Positions 1-7,290 of a stretch of DNA of 64,000 bases are shown here, piece by piece; the stretch's first letter is position 1, and each line of letters opens with the position of its first letter. The notes beneath the pieces were generated by a model that saw nothing but the letters and a program-made list of their open reading frames with translations, did not search any database and was not told where the DNA came from. Source of the stretch: CALDTK01 sp965213735 (lineage in GTDB: Bacteria; Bacteroidota; Bacteroidia; Chitinophagales; Saprospiraceae); NCBI GenBank assembly GCA_965213735.1, contig CBDCAB010000006.1, positions 620,001-684,000 on the forward strand, given 5' to 3'. The position numbers were made by a program, and so were the translations under genes.

Positions 1-50
1 AATGACGGCCACTACTTGTCAATGTTCATGGGATTATAATTTGTTAACTG

Positions 51-81
51 CGAGCTGCCCTTTGGCAGCTCGTTGTTTTTT
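51..81 (+). terminator. Intrinsic terminator of a gene left of the window
   Basis: A perfect 9-bp inverted repeat (CGAGCTGCC at 51-59, GGCAGCTCG at 64-72) with a 4-nt loop is followed by TTGTTTTTT. This is a classic rho-independent terminator for rightward transcription entering from outside the window. Confidence 0.8.
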
Positions 82-87
82 AGGGGG

Positions 88-180
88 GGCTGGATGTTAG
101 ACCGCTGCGCTGCTGGAGGCTGGAGGTTGGATCGCTTCGCTGCTGGAGGCTGGATATTAGACCGCTTCGCTGCTGGAGGC
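88..180. repeat. 30-bp direct repeat, three copies
   Basis: Three head-to-tail units of exactly 30 bp (88-117, 118-147, 148-177), each starting GGCTGGA and ending CTGCTGGA, with a fourth start at 178. Units carry GCTTCGC or GCTGCGC cores. A reading frame through them on the minus strand gives only a repetitive Ser/Leu/Gln-rich peptide, so I do not call a gene. Confidence 0.8.
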
Positions 181-215
181 TGGACTGCTGTTCTGGCGTG
201 CGCTGGGCGCGGGGT

Positions 216-290
216 GGTACCCGACGGACCTGATCAGTAGACTGATCCGTTTTCTCGACACTTATATTACGATCAGGTCCGTCGGGTACC
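216..290. repeat. Perfect 20-bp inverted repeat (long stem-loop)
   Basis: The 20 bases at 216-235 are the exact reverse complement of 271-290, with a 35-nt loop. The arms begin GGTACCCGACGG and end CCGTCGGGTACC. No T-run follows, so it is not an obvious terminator. It may be an intergenic palindromic repeat or the relic of a mobile element. Confidence 0.85.
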
Positions 291-380
291 AAGATGGAAT
301 AGCCCCCACCAACATGAATTCCGCGCAGCCCGAGCAGTTGCTTGCAGTCGCCGGGTAAACCCAGGGCTCCATAGTAGACG

Positions 381-435
381 CCGCTATGCGGCTACCAAAC
401 ATCCCTCACGCAGCGTGGTCATAGCCGCATAGCGG
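381..435. repeat. 14-bp inverted repeat
   Basis: CCGCTATGCGGCTA (381-394) is the exact reverse complement of TAGCCGCATAGCGG (422-435), separated by 27 nt. It is one of four stem-loops in the gene-free stretch 82-633. Confidence 0.8.
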
Positions 436-525
436 CGGCGTTATCAGAGGGTAGGGTTTACATGGAACGATATCGGGTACTTGTGCGAGATAGATCCTCA
501 CAAAAATCAACGCCGCGCAGCCCGA

Positions 526-561
526 GCATGTGCTTGCAGCCTTCGGACTGCAAGCACATGC
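526..561. repeat. 14-bp inverted repeat
   Basis: GCATGTGCTTGCAG (526-539) pairs perfectly with CTGCAAGCACATGC (548-561) over an 8-nt loop. A related partial arm (cccgagcagttgcttgcag) occurs near 330-350, so this unit family has at least two local members. Confidence 0.75.
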
Positions 562-582
562 GCGCTAGCATCCAGCACCCAC

Positions 583-604
583 CTGACCACAACATTGTGG
601 TCAG
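583..604. repeat. CCTGACC-type palindrome, copy 1
   Basis: CTGACCACAA and TTGTGGTCAG form a 10-bp palindrome with a 2-nt loop. A second, diverged copy of the same palindrome lies at 56103-56126. Both copies are next to a short CAGCACC or GGGTGCTGG tract, so the two intergenic sites share a repeat family. Confidence 0.75.
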
Positions 605-605
605 G

Positions 606-634
606 CCAGCACCCAGCACCCAGCACCCAGCACC
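606..634. repeat. CCAGCAC short tandem repeat
   Basis: About four consecutive CCAGCAC-type heptamers lie directly before the 3' end of the response-regulator gene. This is simple-sequence DNA. Confidence 0.7.
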
Positions 635-1350
635 TACAACTTCATACTATTAATATGCTGCAAAAGCTCCTCCCGATAATTCTTGCCAATCGGTACGTGC
701 TTGAGCTTACCATCTTGCATCACCTCCAAACTATTGCCCTCCACCGCCAATACCTTTTCTAGATTGACGATGTAGGAGCGATGAACCCGCCGAAATATTG
801 ATGCAGGTAGCTTTACCTCCAAACTCTTCATCGTCTGGAGCGTAATCACTCGCGAAGACTCATTGCGAATGATGACATAATCTTTGAGACCTTCAATAAA
901 GACAACATCCTCAAACTCCACCTTGACCAACTTCTTATCCGCCTTCACGAAGATGTAATCGCGGCTTATCTCTTCAGGCGCTTCTGCTTTGAGACCGCCG
1001 CCGAGTTGACTAGCTGCCTTATTCACAGCCTTCATGAAACGGTCGAGCGCAATCGGCTTCATTAGATAATCGACTACACTCAGATTAAATGCGTCGACAG
1101 CAAACTCGCTGAACGCAGTCGTCATGATGACCAGCGGTGGATTGTCGAGACTCCGCAAAAAGTCAACGCCACTGAGCATCGGCATCTGGACGTCGAGAAA
1201 CATGAGGTCGACATTGCCAGCCTGCAGCAGCGTATTCGCCTCGACTGCATTGGCAGCTTTGCCTACGAGCGAGACTTCGGGTACTTGTTTAATGTAGGTC
1301 TCCAGGACTTCCTGGGCAAGAGGTTCGTCGTCAACAATGATGGCATTCAT
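634..1350 (-). CDS. LytTR-family response regulator
   Basis: A 238-residue two-component response regulator. The receiver domain (about 1-120) has the acidic pocket D7-D8, phospho-acceptor D53 in FLDVQMP, and K98 in YLMKP. A LytTR DNA-binding domain follows (about 135-235, with FIEGLKDYVIIR and RRVHRSYIVNL). This is the standard LytT/AlgR layout in which DNA binding is through a beta-rich domain and not a helix-turn-helix. The gene lies 9 bp downstream of a LytS-type sensor kinase on the same strand, so the two form one operon and very likely a cognate pair. The signal and target genes cannot be read from the sequence. Confidence 0.95.
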   Translation of the reverse strand: MNAIIVDDEPLAQEVLETYIKQVPEVSLVGKAANAVEANTLLQAGNVDLMFLDVQMPMLSGVDFLRSLDNPPLVIMTTAFSEFAVDAFNLSVVDYLMKPIALDRFMKAVNKAASQLGGGLKAEAPEEISRDYIFVKADKKLVKVEFEDVVFIEGLKDYVIIRNESSRVITLQTMKSLEVKLPASIFRRVHRSYIVNLEKVLAVEGNSLEVMQDGKLKHVPIGKNYREELLQHINSMKL

Positions 1351-1359
1351 AGCTAGGGT

Positions 1360-2490
1360 TTAAGGTGTTGAGGTGGTGGTGAAACTACCAGACTGCTGCG
1401 TAGCGGCCGTGGCTGCGCGCTCTACGACGAGGTTGAGGTACAGGTCGATAGAATAGGTGTCATCGGTGTCGAGGGTGTGCATCTCGTAGCGCTGGTCGTA
1501 GAGTAAATCGAGGCGGCGCTGCACATTCAGCAAGCCAATTCCACCGGGCTTGCCGTCATCGTAGGCGACGCTCGGTTTAGCATTTTCGATGTGAAAGCGA
1601 ATTTCCTCGCCTTCAATCAACAGCACGATGTGCACGAACCCGCCCTCGAGCACCTTCGCTAAGCCATGCTTAAAGGCGTTTTCCACGAAAGTGATAAACA
1701 GCATCGGCGCAATCTGCTGATCCGTAATTTCACCATCGATGTCGAAGCGAATGTCTGCATCAGCTCCGTGACGAAGTTGCTCCAAGTCGAGATAGTTTTT
1801 CACGTAATCCACCTCCTTCGCCAGCGGCACCAGCCGAGCATTGCTCTCGTACAGCATGTAGCGCATCATGTCGCTAAGCTTGAGCACCGTCTCCGGCGCA
1901 CGATCAGATTTTTTGAGCGTGAGCGCGTACAGGCTGTTGAGGGTATTGAAGAGAAAGTGAGGATTGACCTGCGAGCGCAAAAAACGCAACTCAGATTGCA
2001 GGTTTTGCGCCTCGAGCTTCTGACGCTCACGGGTATTGCGCGTCCAATCTGCCGCTATCTTAAGCATCGTGCTCCCGCAGCCCACAGCCAGATGCGAAAA
2101 GAAAATTGAGGATTGTACCTGCAGCAGCCCTTTCTGAATCTCAGGCGCACCTGCATACACCCAGTAAAGCACCAAAGACCGCAATGGAGTCGCAATCAGC
2201 GCCGCCAGAAAAAAGAACATCAGGTATAGCCCTACCCGCTTCTGATCGAGATAATTAGGAAAAAGATAGTTGAGGTTGAAGTAGACGATAGCTGCGTAAA
2301 ACCCCAGAGTAGTCAACACCCCTGCTACCTGCTGACCCGAAGCTATCGGTCGCTCGATGTAGAACAAACCCAAGGCAGCAAGCAACCAAAAGCCCAGGTG
2401 GTAAATCTCCGGCTGAGCCATAAAATCAACCGCAGACTGCACCCAGCGATGCTCTCTGCGCTTGCTCGGTACCTGGGCTTCTACAGACAT
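1360..2490 (-). CDS. LytS-type membrane sensor histidine kinase
   Basis: Four probable transmembrane segments in the first 150 residues are followed by a His_kinase (PF06580-type) domain with SQVNPHFLFNTLNSLYAL, the phospho-acceptor His near residue 178, and an ATP-binding domain with the N-box FITFVENAFKHGL and GGIGLLN. No periplasmic or PAS sensor domain is visible, so sensing is probably by the membrane part. I place the start at ATG 2490 (376 residues). An upstream in-frame ATG at 2514 exists, but a TACTTTAG promoter element (2498-2505) lies between the two starts. The partner regulator follows directly. The gene is divergent from the pterin gene at 2589. Confidence 0.9.
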   Translation of the reverse strand: MSVEAQVPSKRREHRWVQSAVDFMAQPEIYHLGFWLLAALGLFYIERPIASGQQVAGVLTTLGFYAAIVYFNLNYLFPNYLDQKRVGLYLMFFFLAALIATPLRSLVLYWVYAGAPEIQKGLLQVQSSIFFSHLAVGCGSTMLKIAADWTRNTRERQKLEAQNLQSELRFLRSQVNPHFLFNTLNSLYALTLKKSDRAPETVLKLSDMMRYMLYESNARLVPLAKEVDYVKNYLDLEQLRHGADADIRFDIDGEITDQQIAPMLFITFVENAFKHGLAKVLEGGFVHIVLLIEGEEIRFHIENAKPSVAYDDGKPGGIGLLNVQRRLDLLYDQRYEMHTLDTDDTYSIDLYLNLVVERAATAATQQSGSFTTTSTP

Positions 2491-2497
2491 GTCGACA

Positions 2498-2505
2498 CTA
2501 AAGTA
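2498..2505 (-). promoter_or_regulatory. -7 element TACTTTAG, kinase/regulator operon
   Basis: On the minus strand TACTTTAG is followed by 7 nt and then the ATG at 2490. It matches the TACTTTG pattern seen before several other starts in this window and implies a leaderless or nearly leaderless transcript. No clear -33 TTTG is seen. Confidence 0.5.
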
Positions 2506-2573
2506 GCCGCACACTCATTGTCTCACATTGCAGCTTCGACCAAACAGCGACTTCACAGGACGAACTACCTGCG

Positions 2574-2581
2574 TACTTTTG
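2574..2581 (+). promoter_or_regulatory. -7 element TACTTTTG before the pterin operon
   Basis: An exact match to the Bacteroidota -7 consensus TAnnTTTG, only 7 nt before the ATG at 2589. The predicted transcript would start at or just before the start codon. Confidence 0.6.
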
Positions 2582-2588
2582 CCGCTCA

Positions 2589-2996
2589 ATGGTTTACCTG
2601 ACCCGCCGCCTGACATTCAACGCTGCGCACAGACTTGCCGTAGCTGAATGGACAGACGCCAAGAACGAGGAAGTGTTCGGCAAGTGCGCCAACGCCAACT
2701 GGCACGGCCACAACTACGAGCTTTTCGTGACCGTCAAAGGCGAGCCCGATCCTACCACGGGATACGTCATGGATGCCAAGCGCCTTCAGGTTTTGGCGAA
2801 AGCTGAAATCACTGACGTACTCGACCACCGCAATCTCAACCTCGATGTGCCCTGGTTTGAGGGCATGCAGCCTACCACAGAAAATATCGCGAAACAGATT
2901 TGGGCTAGGCTTTCGCCAAAACTCAAAGGTTGTACGTTGCACCGCATCCGCCTCGTCGAAACCGAAAACATCTACGTCGACTACTACGGCAATTAG
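2589..2996 (+). CDS. 6-pyruvoyl-tetrahydropterin synthase family protein
   Basis: A 135-residue T-fold enzyme of the PTPS/QueD family. Zinc ligands are H14 (FNAAH) and H39, H41 (WHGHNY); the catalytic cysteine is C33. The spacing C-x5-HGH is that of true 6-pyruvoyl-tetrahydropterin synthases, whereas QueD typically has C-x3-HGH. DHRNLN and PTTENIA, also family motifs, are present. folE, which makes its substrate dihydroneopterin triphosphate, follows at once, so I favour a tetrahydropterin (BH4-type) route over queuosine synthesis. Without sepiapterin reductase in view this remains inference. Two copies of the dispersed mini-hairpin lie in the coding sequence (2790, 2909). Confidence 0.9.
   Translation: MVYLTRRLTFNAAHRLAVAEWTDAKNEEVFGKCANANWHGHNYELFVTVKGEPDPTTGYVMDAKRLQVLAKAEITDVLDHRNLNLDVPWFEGMQPTTENIAKQIWARLSPKLKGCTLHRIRLVETENIYVDYYGN
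2790..2803 (+). repeat. GNAA mini-hairpin, exact form A
   Basis: GTTTTG-GC-GAAA-GC, sense strand of the pterin synthase gene, read as V-L-A-K-A. Confidence 0.85.
2909..2922 (-). repeat. GNAA mini-hairpin, exact form A
   Basis: GTTTTG-GC-GAAA-GC on the minus strand, antisense to the pterin synthase gene, read as L-S-P-K-L. It lies 119 bp from, and opposed to, the copy at 2790. Confidence 0.85.
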
Positions 2997-3015
2997 TCCA
3001 CTCACCGCTCCGCAT

Positions 3016-3615
3016 TTGGCTTACTCACACGAAGAATATTTCGATTCCGACACAACCGACCGCCTCATCGAGCTGAACCGGGAAGTGCTCGAGTTGGTAG
3101 GAGAGGACCCCAGCCGCGAAGGCCTGCTCAAAACTCCCGAGCGAGCAGCGAAAGCGATGCAATTCTTCACGAAAGGCTACCAGCAAAGCGCAGAGCAGAT
3201 ACTCGAGTCAGCCTTGTTTACAGAGGCCTACTCCGAGATGGTACTGGTTAAAGACATCGAGTTTTACTCCTTGTGCGAGCACCACATGCTGCCCTTCTTC
3301 GGGCGCGCACACGTTGCCTACATTCCCGATGGCAAAATTGTCGGGCTTAGCAAAGTGCCACGCGTCATTGAAGTTTTCGCGCGTCGACTACAGGTACAAG
3401 AGCGACTTACGTGGCAAATTCTCCACGCCCTCAACGATGTGCTCAAACCTGAAGGAGCAGCTGTAGTCATCGAGGCTCAGCACATGTGTATGATGATGCG
3501 AGGTGCGCAGAAGCAAGCTAGTGTGACCACCACCAGCGCCTTTGCCGGACAATTTCAAGATCTTACCACGCGCAGCGAATTTCTGCGCCTCATTTCAAGC
3601 AAGCTCCACGGTTAA
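3016..3615 (+). CDS. folE: GTP cyclohydrolase I
   Basis: Converts GTP to 7,8-dihydroneopterin triphosphate, the entry step to folate and tetrahydropterins. The sequence shows the type IA core: EGLLKTPERAAKAM, the zinc and catalytic block YSLCEHHMLPFFGRAHVAYIP, VGLSKVPR, and the second zinc cysteine in AQHMCMMMRG. The frame is open much further upstream, but that part is out of frame with ptpS. I choose TTG 3016 (199 residues), giving MAYSHEEYFDSDTTDRLIEL. An ATT at 2992 overlapping the ptpS stop is the main alternative. It is second in the ptpS-folE-fabD-yqgE gene string. Confidence 0.9.
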   Translation: MAYSHEEYFDSDTTDRLIELNREVLELVGEDPSREGLLKTPERAAKAMQFFTKGYQQSAEQILESALFTEAYSEMVLVKDIEFYSLCEHHMLPFFGRAHVAYIPDGKIVGLSKVPRVIEVFARRLQVQERLTWQILHALNDVLKPEGAAVVIEAQHMCMMMRGAQKQASVTTTSAFAGQFQDLTTRSEFLRLISSKLHG

Positions 3616-3616
3616 T

Positions 3617-4498
3617 ATGAAAGCAGCTGTTTTTCCAGGTCAAGGCGCCCAATTCGTAGGCATGGCCAAATCTCTGCTCGACCATTCTGCGCAAGCACGA
3701 GAACTCTTAGCCCAAGCAGATGAACTGGTGGGTTTTGCCTTGAGCGACCTGATGACTAGCGGAACAGAAGAAGAGCTGACCCAAACGCGCGTGACGCAAC
3801 CCGCTATTTTTGTGCACTCTGTAGTGCGAGCGCTCCTTGAAGGTGATGCCTTTGAACCTGTAGCTGTCGCCGGCCACAGTCTCGGAGAATTTTCCGCACT
3901 CACAGCTGTCGGAGCACTGAGTTTTGAGGATGGACTGCGACTCGTGGCCAGGCGCGCCGAAGGCATGCAAGCCGCAGGCGAAGCCAAGCCAGGCACCATG
4001 GCCGCTATTCTCGGTCTTGCAGACGAGCAGGTGGAGCAAATCTGCCAGGATACAGAAGGAGTGGTGGTCGCGGCCAACTACAACTGCCCAGGCCAAATCG
4101 TGATTAGCGGCGAAATTGCTGCCGTAGAACGCGCCATGGAAGCCTGCACCCAAGCGGGAGCGAAACGGGCCATCCGACTCCAGGTGGGCGGCGCATTCCA
4201 CTCTCCCCTCATGGAAGCTGCACGCGCAGAACTTAAGGCAGCCATTGATGATACCGAAATCAAAATGCCGCGCGCCAAAATCTACCAAAACGTGGACGCC
4301 CGGCCGCACACCGACGTGACCATCATCCGCAAAAACCTCATCGCACAACTTACCGGACCCGTGCGTTGGACAGCAAGTATACAAGCCATGGCAGCCGATG
4401 GCATTACCGATATCGTGGAGGTAGGTGGCAATGGCGCGGTGCTGCGCGGCTTGATACGTAAAATTGACCGCAGCCTCATCACCGAAGCGCTTACCTAG
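3617..4498 (+). CDS. fabD: Malonyl-CoA:ACP transacylase
   Basis: Loads malonyl groups onto acyl carrier protein for type II fatty-acid synthesis. Of 293 residues, the visible motifs are FPGQGAQ (7-12), the nucleophile elbow GHSLGE with S88, and the second catalytic residue H195 in GAFHSP. The ATG at 3617 lies 1 nt after the folE stop. A longer in-frame start inside folE would add a non-homologous tail, so it was rejected. Confidence 0.96.
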   Translation: MKAAVFPGQGAQFVGMAKSLLDHSAQARELLAQADELVGFALSDLMTSGTEEELTQTRVTQPAIFVHSVVRALLEGDAFEPVAVAGHSLGEFSALTAVGALSFEDGLRLVARRAEGMQAAGEAKPGTMAAILGLADEQVEQICQDTEGVVVAANYNCPGQIVISGEIAAVERAMEACTQAGAKRAIRLQVGGAFHSPLMEAARAELKAAIDDTEIKMPRAKIYQNVDARPHTDVTIIRKNLIAQLTGPVRWTASIQAMAADGITDIVEVGGNGAVLRGLIRKIDRSLITEALT

Positions 4499-4515
4499 CC
4501 GTTACCCACACAGCT

Positions 4516-5058
4516 ATGCTGAAATCTGGAATGCTCCTCCTCGCTCAGCCCTACCTGCTCGATCCCAACTTTAAGCGATCGGTCATCGCGCTGGTCGATC
4601 ACCATGCCTCAGGTTCTGTTGGATTTGTGCTCAATCATCCCCTCGATTGGCGCGTGAGTGACGTGATACAGGGCTTTCCGGATTTTAATGCGTTCATGAA
4701 TTTTGGCGGTCCGGTGCAGCGCGATACCCTGCACTTCCTGCACACGCTCGGCGCAGCCTTGAGCGACAGCATCCATGTGATCGACGATATCTATTGGGGC
4801 GGCGACTTCGAGCAACTCAGCGGTATGATCGAAATGGGAACTGCCACGCCCGCTGAAGTCAAGTTTTTCCTTGGCTACAGCGGCTGGAGCGAAGGGCAGC
4901 TCGAGGAGGAAATGCTCACCGATACCTGGATCACCACCGAATTGAGGGAGGACATCGTGTTTCAGACTGAGCCTGACCAAATCTGGCCACTGTCTATGCG
5001 GCGGCTCGGCAACACCTTCGAGGTGCTGAGCCACATGGATGAGGAAAGTCTCAACTAA
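4516..5058 (+). CDS. YqgE/AlgH family protein
   Basis: A 180-residue member of the UPF0301 (YqgE/AlgH) family: LLLAQPYLLDPNFKRSVIALVDHH at the start, GFVLNHPL, and FLGYSGWSEGQLEEE. The molecular role of this family is not settled; in Pseudomonas AlgH has been linked to alginate regulation. It is last in the rightward string from 2589 and overlaps the convergent gene at 5055 by 4 nt. Confidence 0.9.
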   Translation: MLKSGMLLLAQPYLLDPNFKRSVIALVDHHASGSVGFVLNHPLDWRVSDVIQGFPDFNAFMNFGGPVQRDTLHFLHTLGAALSDSIHVIDDIYWGGDFEQLSGMIEMGTATPAEVKFFLGYSGWSEGQLEEEMLTDTWITTELREDIVFQTEPDQIWPLSMRRLGNTFEVLSHMDEESLN

Positions 5059-5336
5059 TTCTGTTCGGCCTTACTTCCCGCCTTGTCGTTTTCTAATTCT
5101 TTGCGAGCTGCTTCTATTTCAGCGCGTTCGCGAGCCCAATTCGTGGTGCTAAGGGCAATAAGCGTTGCCCCGGCCATAATCATCAGCAGACGCAGCACGA
5201 AACCCGTCAATGCTCCCCAGTTATCGAGCCAAACCAGTGGCTGCACTTGCACCCCGACCATCATCAAGATGAGCGAGTACAGCCCAAGTCCGGCCAGCAC
5301 AAATCCGAGCACGAGTTGCGGAACGCGAGCTTTCAT
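5055..5336 (-). CDS. Small two-TM membrane protein, unknown function
   Basis: 93 residues with two predicted transmembrane segments (about 7-29 and 43-63) and a charged, helical C-terminal tail rich in E, K and R. I do not recognise the family. It is monocistronic and convergent with yqgE; its start is 50 bp from the divergent lyase-like gene. Confidence 0.7.
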   Translation of the reverse strand: MKARVPQLVLGFVLAGLGLYSLILMMVGVQVQPLVWLDNWGALTGFVLRLLMIMAGATLIALSTTNWARERAEIEAARKELENDKAGSKAEQN

Positions 5337-5386
5337 AATGCAACTCTAACGCTGAGCGGCGGTAGTGGTTGCTACCTTGACCCCCG

Positions 5387-6244
5387 ATGTCATTTCTCAA
5401 AGTGATCGAGTGTTCGCGTGATGCCATGCAGGGTATTCATGCCATTATTCCTACTGCCGCCAAGGTCAATTACATCCAGAGCCTACTCGCCGTGGGCTTT
5501 GACACCCTCGATGTAGGGAGCTTCGTGAGTCCGAAGGCTATCCCGCAGATGGCCGATACGGCAGCCGTACTCAATGCTCTCGACCTGTCGGACACCAATA
5601 CCAAGCTGCTCACTATCGTCGCTAATAGACGTGGCGCTGCAGCAGCCGTAAAATTCGATCAGGTGGATTATCTGGGCTATCCATTCAGCGTGTCGGAGAC
5701 CTTTCAGGTGCGCAATACCAATGCCACCATCGCCGAGAGTCTCGGTAGACTCGAAGAGATTCAGCGGCTCAGTCAAGACAATGGGAAGGAGCTGGTGGTG
5801 TACTTGAGCATGGGTTTTGGCAACCCGTACGGGGACCCCTGGAATGTGAGTGTGGTAGCGCATTGGACTGAAGAGTTGGCCGCCCGCGGGGTTAAGATTA
5901 TTCAGCTATCAGATACGATAGGTGTGAGTACACCCGAGAGCATAGTTTATCTATTTAGCGAGCTGATAGACCAGTACCCGCACATCGAGATTGGTGCGCA
6001 TCTTCATACCACACCCGCTACTTGGCGCGAAAAAGTCGATAGCGCCTACCGCGCCGGGTGTCGCCGCTTTGATGGGGCGCTGCGAGGCTACGGAGGCTGC
6101 CCGATGGCCGCTGATGATCTTACCGGCAATATGCCAACGGAGCATCTGATCGCTTATCTCGATGAAGTCACAGACACCGCTATTGATCATGATGCGCTGG
6201 CACGTAGCTTGAGCCTTTTGCCCACCGTTTTTCCACAAGCATGA
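5387..6244 (+). CDS. Hydroxymethylglutaryl-CoA lyase family protein
   Basis: A 285-residue HMGL-like TIM barrel. Visible features are the first-strand motif VIECSRDAMQG (the usual R-D pair), the metal-binding HLHTT, and the loop GALRGYGGCPMA, close to the G-x-G-G-C-P signature of HMG-CoA lyase with its active-site cysteine. Family members cleave HMG-CoA to acetoacetate and acetyl-CoA in leucine and ketone metabolism. No other leucine-degradation gene is nearby, so the substrate is inferred from the signature only. A TACCTTG element 7 nt before the ATG may be its promoter. The stop overlaps the next start (ATGA). Confidence 0.85.
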   Translation: MSFLKVIECSRDAMQGIHAIIPTAAKVNYIQSLLAVGFDTLDVGSFVSPKAIPQMADTAAVLNALDLSDTNTKLLTIVANRRGAAAAVKFDQVDYLGYPFSVSETFQVRNTNATIAESLGRLEEIQRLSQDNGKELVVYLSMGFGNPYGDPWNVSVVAHWTEELAARGVKIIQLSDTIGVSTPESIVYLFSELIDQYPHIEIGAHLHTTPATWREKVDSAYRAGCRRFDGALRGYGGCPMAADDLTGNMPTEHLIAYLDEVTDTAIDHDALARSLSLLPTVFPQA

Positions 6245-6663
6245 TAGTTGAATACGCTTTTGCGACGCCTACTTACGCACTCGCCATTCAGTTGCGGCAG
6301 CTAGTGCTGCGCGAGCCGCTTGGTCGCAACATCGCCGATGATCCGCTTCACCTCGAGCACGACCAAATCCATTATGCTGCCTTCGAAGGTGAACAGCTTG
6401 TGGGAACTGCGACATTGCAACTCACCGAGCAAGGACTGAAAATGCGGCAGGTAGCTGTGCATCCTGAAGCGCAAGGGAAAGGCATCGGCACAGCGCTCGT
6501 GCGGACCTGTGAGCGGTATGCGCGCAAACTCGGCAGCGCAAAGCTTTACTGTCATGCACGAGCCACGGCAAGATCCTTTTATGAAGATTGCGGCTGGCAC
6601 GTCACCAGCGAAGCCTTTGACGAAGTCTGCCTTGAACACTTTATAATGGAGGCTAAAATTTAG
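6241..6663 (+). CDS. GNAT family N-acetyltransferase
   Basis: 140 residues, one GNAT domain. The acetyl-CoA loop is MRQVAVHPEAQGKGIGTALV (QGKGIG), and the C-terminal part has FYEDCGW as usual in the family. It overlaps the preceding lyase-like gene by 4 nt and is probably translated with it. The acceptor substrate cannot be told. Confidence 0.88.
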   Translation: MIVEYAFATPTYALAIQLRQLVLREPLGRNIADDPLHLEHDQIHYAAFEGEQLVGTATLQLTEQGLKMRQVAVHPEAQGKGIGTALVRTCERYARKLGSAKLYCHARATARSFYEDCGWHVTSEAFDEVCLEHFIMEAKI

Positions 6664-6666
6664 CGC

Positions 6667-7290
6667 CTAAAAAATCACGGCTATTTTCATTCCCGGGGCG
6701 GGTGGGGCGGCTGTGGCTGCGTCGAGCAACGTAGGAGATATAGTCAGTGATTCATCGGTATCAAATTCGAGCAAATGCGCCGTGGTATAGGCCTCGAGCG
6801 TCTGCACGAAATGCAGCAGCACCACCCCGATATAGCTGAGTTGAAAACGCTTATCGAACTGATCGCGTCGAATGCGCAACTCACCAGGAGCATCAATGCG
6901 CGTATTAGAAAATTCATGTGGCTCACCGGCTAGGCGCAGCGTCAGCGCCTTTTGGTAGCGATTGCGCTCCTTGCGGTTGAATTCGCCGGCAGCAATAAGG
7001 CCAGTATATCCAGCATAAATCACCGGCACTTTAATGTACCAATATCTCTTGTTATAAATCTGTCCCGATCCCGGCAGCACAAAGCTCAGTGCTCCTGCTT
7101 TCTCAGGATTGGGGTAGGTAGGGCTGAGAATACGGGCTAAGAGCCCTTGCTTGCTGGTGTCGACTTCAGGCGCAGCTTGCGGGGTGGCAGTTTCGAGCTG
7201 CAGACTGTCCGTGCTAACAGGCGGCACGTCTTGGGCGTAGAGGCTCGTACAGCTTACGCCAAAACAGATTAAGCAGCTCCAAATATTCAC
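6667..7290 (-). CDS. DUF5683 family exported protein
   Basis: 207 residues: an N-terminal signal peptide, a segment with PTYPNPEKAGALSFVLPGSGQIYNKRYWYIKVPVIYAG (typical DUF5683 with GSGQIYN), and a second hydrophobic segment near 130-150. Proteins of this family commonly sit beside parB in Bacteroidota; the function is not known. It starts with GTG, overlapping the parB stop by 4 nt (GTGA), so it is coupled to parB. A GTAA-loop mini-hairpin lies inside. Confidence 0.85.
   Translation of the reverse strand: MNIWSCLICFGVSCTSLYAQDVPPVSTDSLQLETATPQAAPEVDTSKQGLLARILSPTYPNPEKAGALSFVLPGSGQIYNKRYWYIKVPVIYAGYTGLIAAGEFNRKERNRYQKALTLRLAGEPHEFSNTRIDAPGELRIRRDQFDKRFQLSYIGVVLLHFVQTLEAYTTAHLLEFDTDESLTISPTLLDAATAAPPAPGMKIAVIF
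7252..7265 (-). repeat. GNAA mini-hairpin, GTAA loop
   Basis: GTTTTG-GC-GTAA-GC, sense strand of the DUF5683 gene, read as F-G-V-S-C. Confidence 0.7.

Noticed and set aside
80..292. 70-residue minus-strand frame in the left spacer
   Set aside because: It translates the 30-bp repeat (SSLQQRSG-type units) and the long stem-loop.
2773..3015. Longer folE reading frame beginning inside the pterin synthase gene
   Set aside because: The extra residues come from a different frame of ptpS and look nothing like GTP cyclohydrolase; TTG 3016 gives a normal N-terminus.
3542..3616. Upstream start for fabD inside folE
   Set aside because: FPGQGAQ must lie close to the N-terminus in FabD, which ATG 3617 gives.
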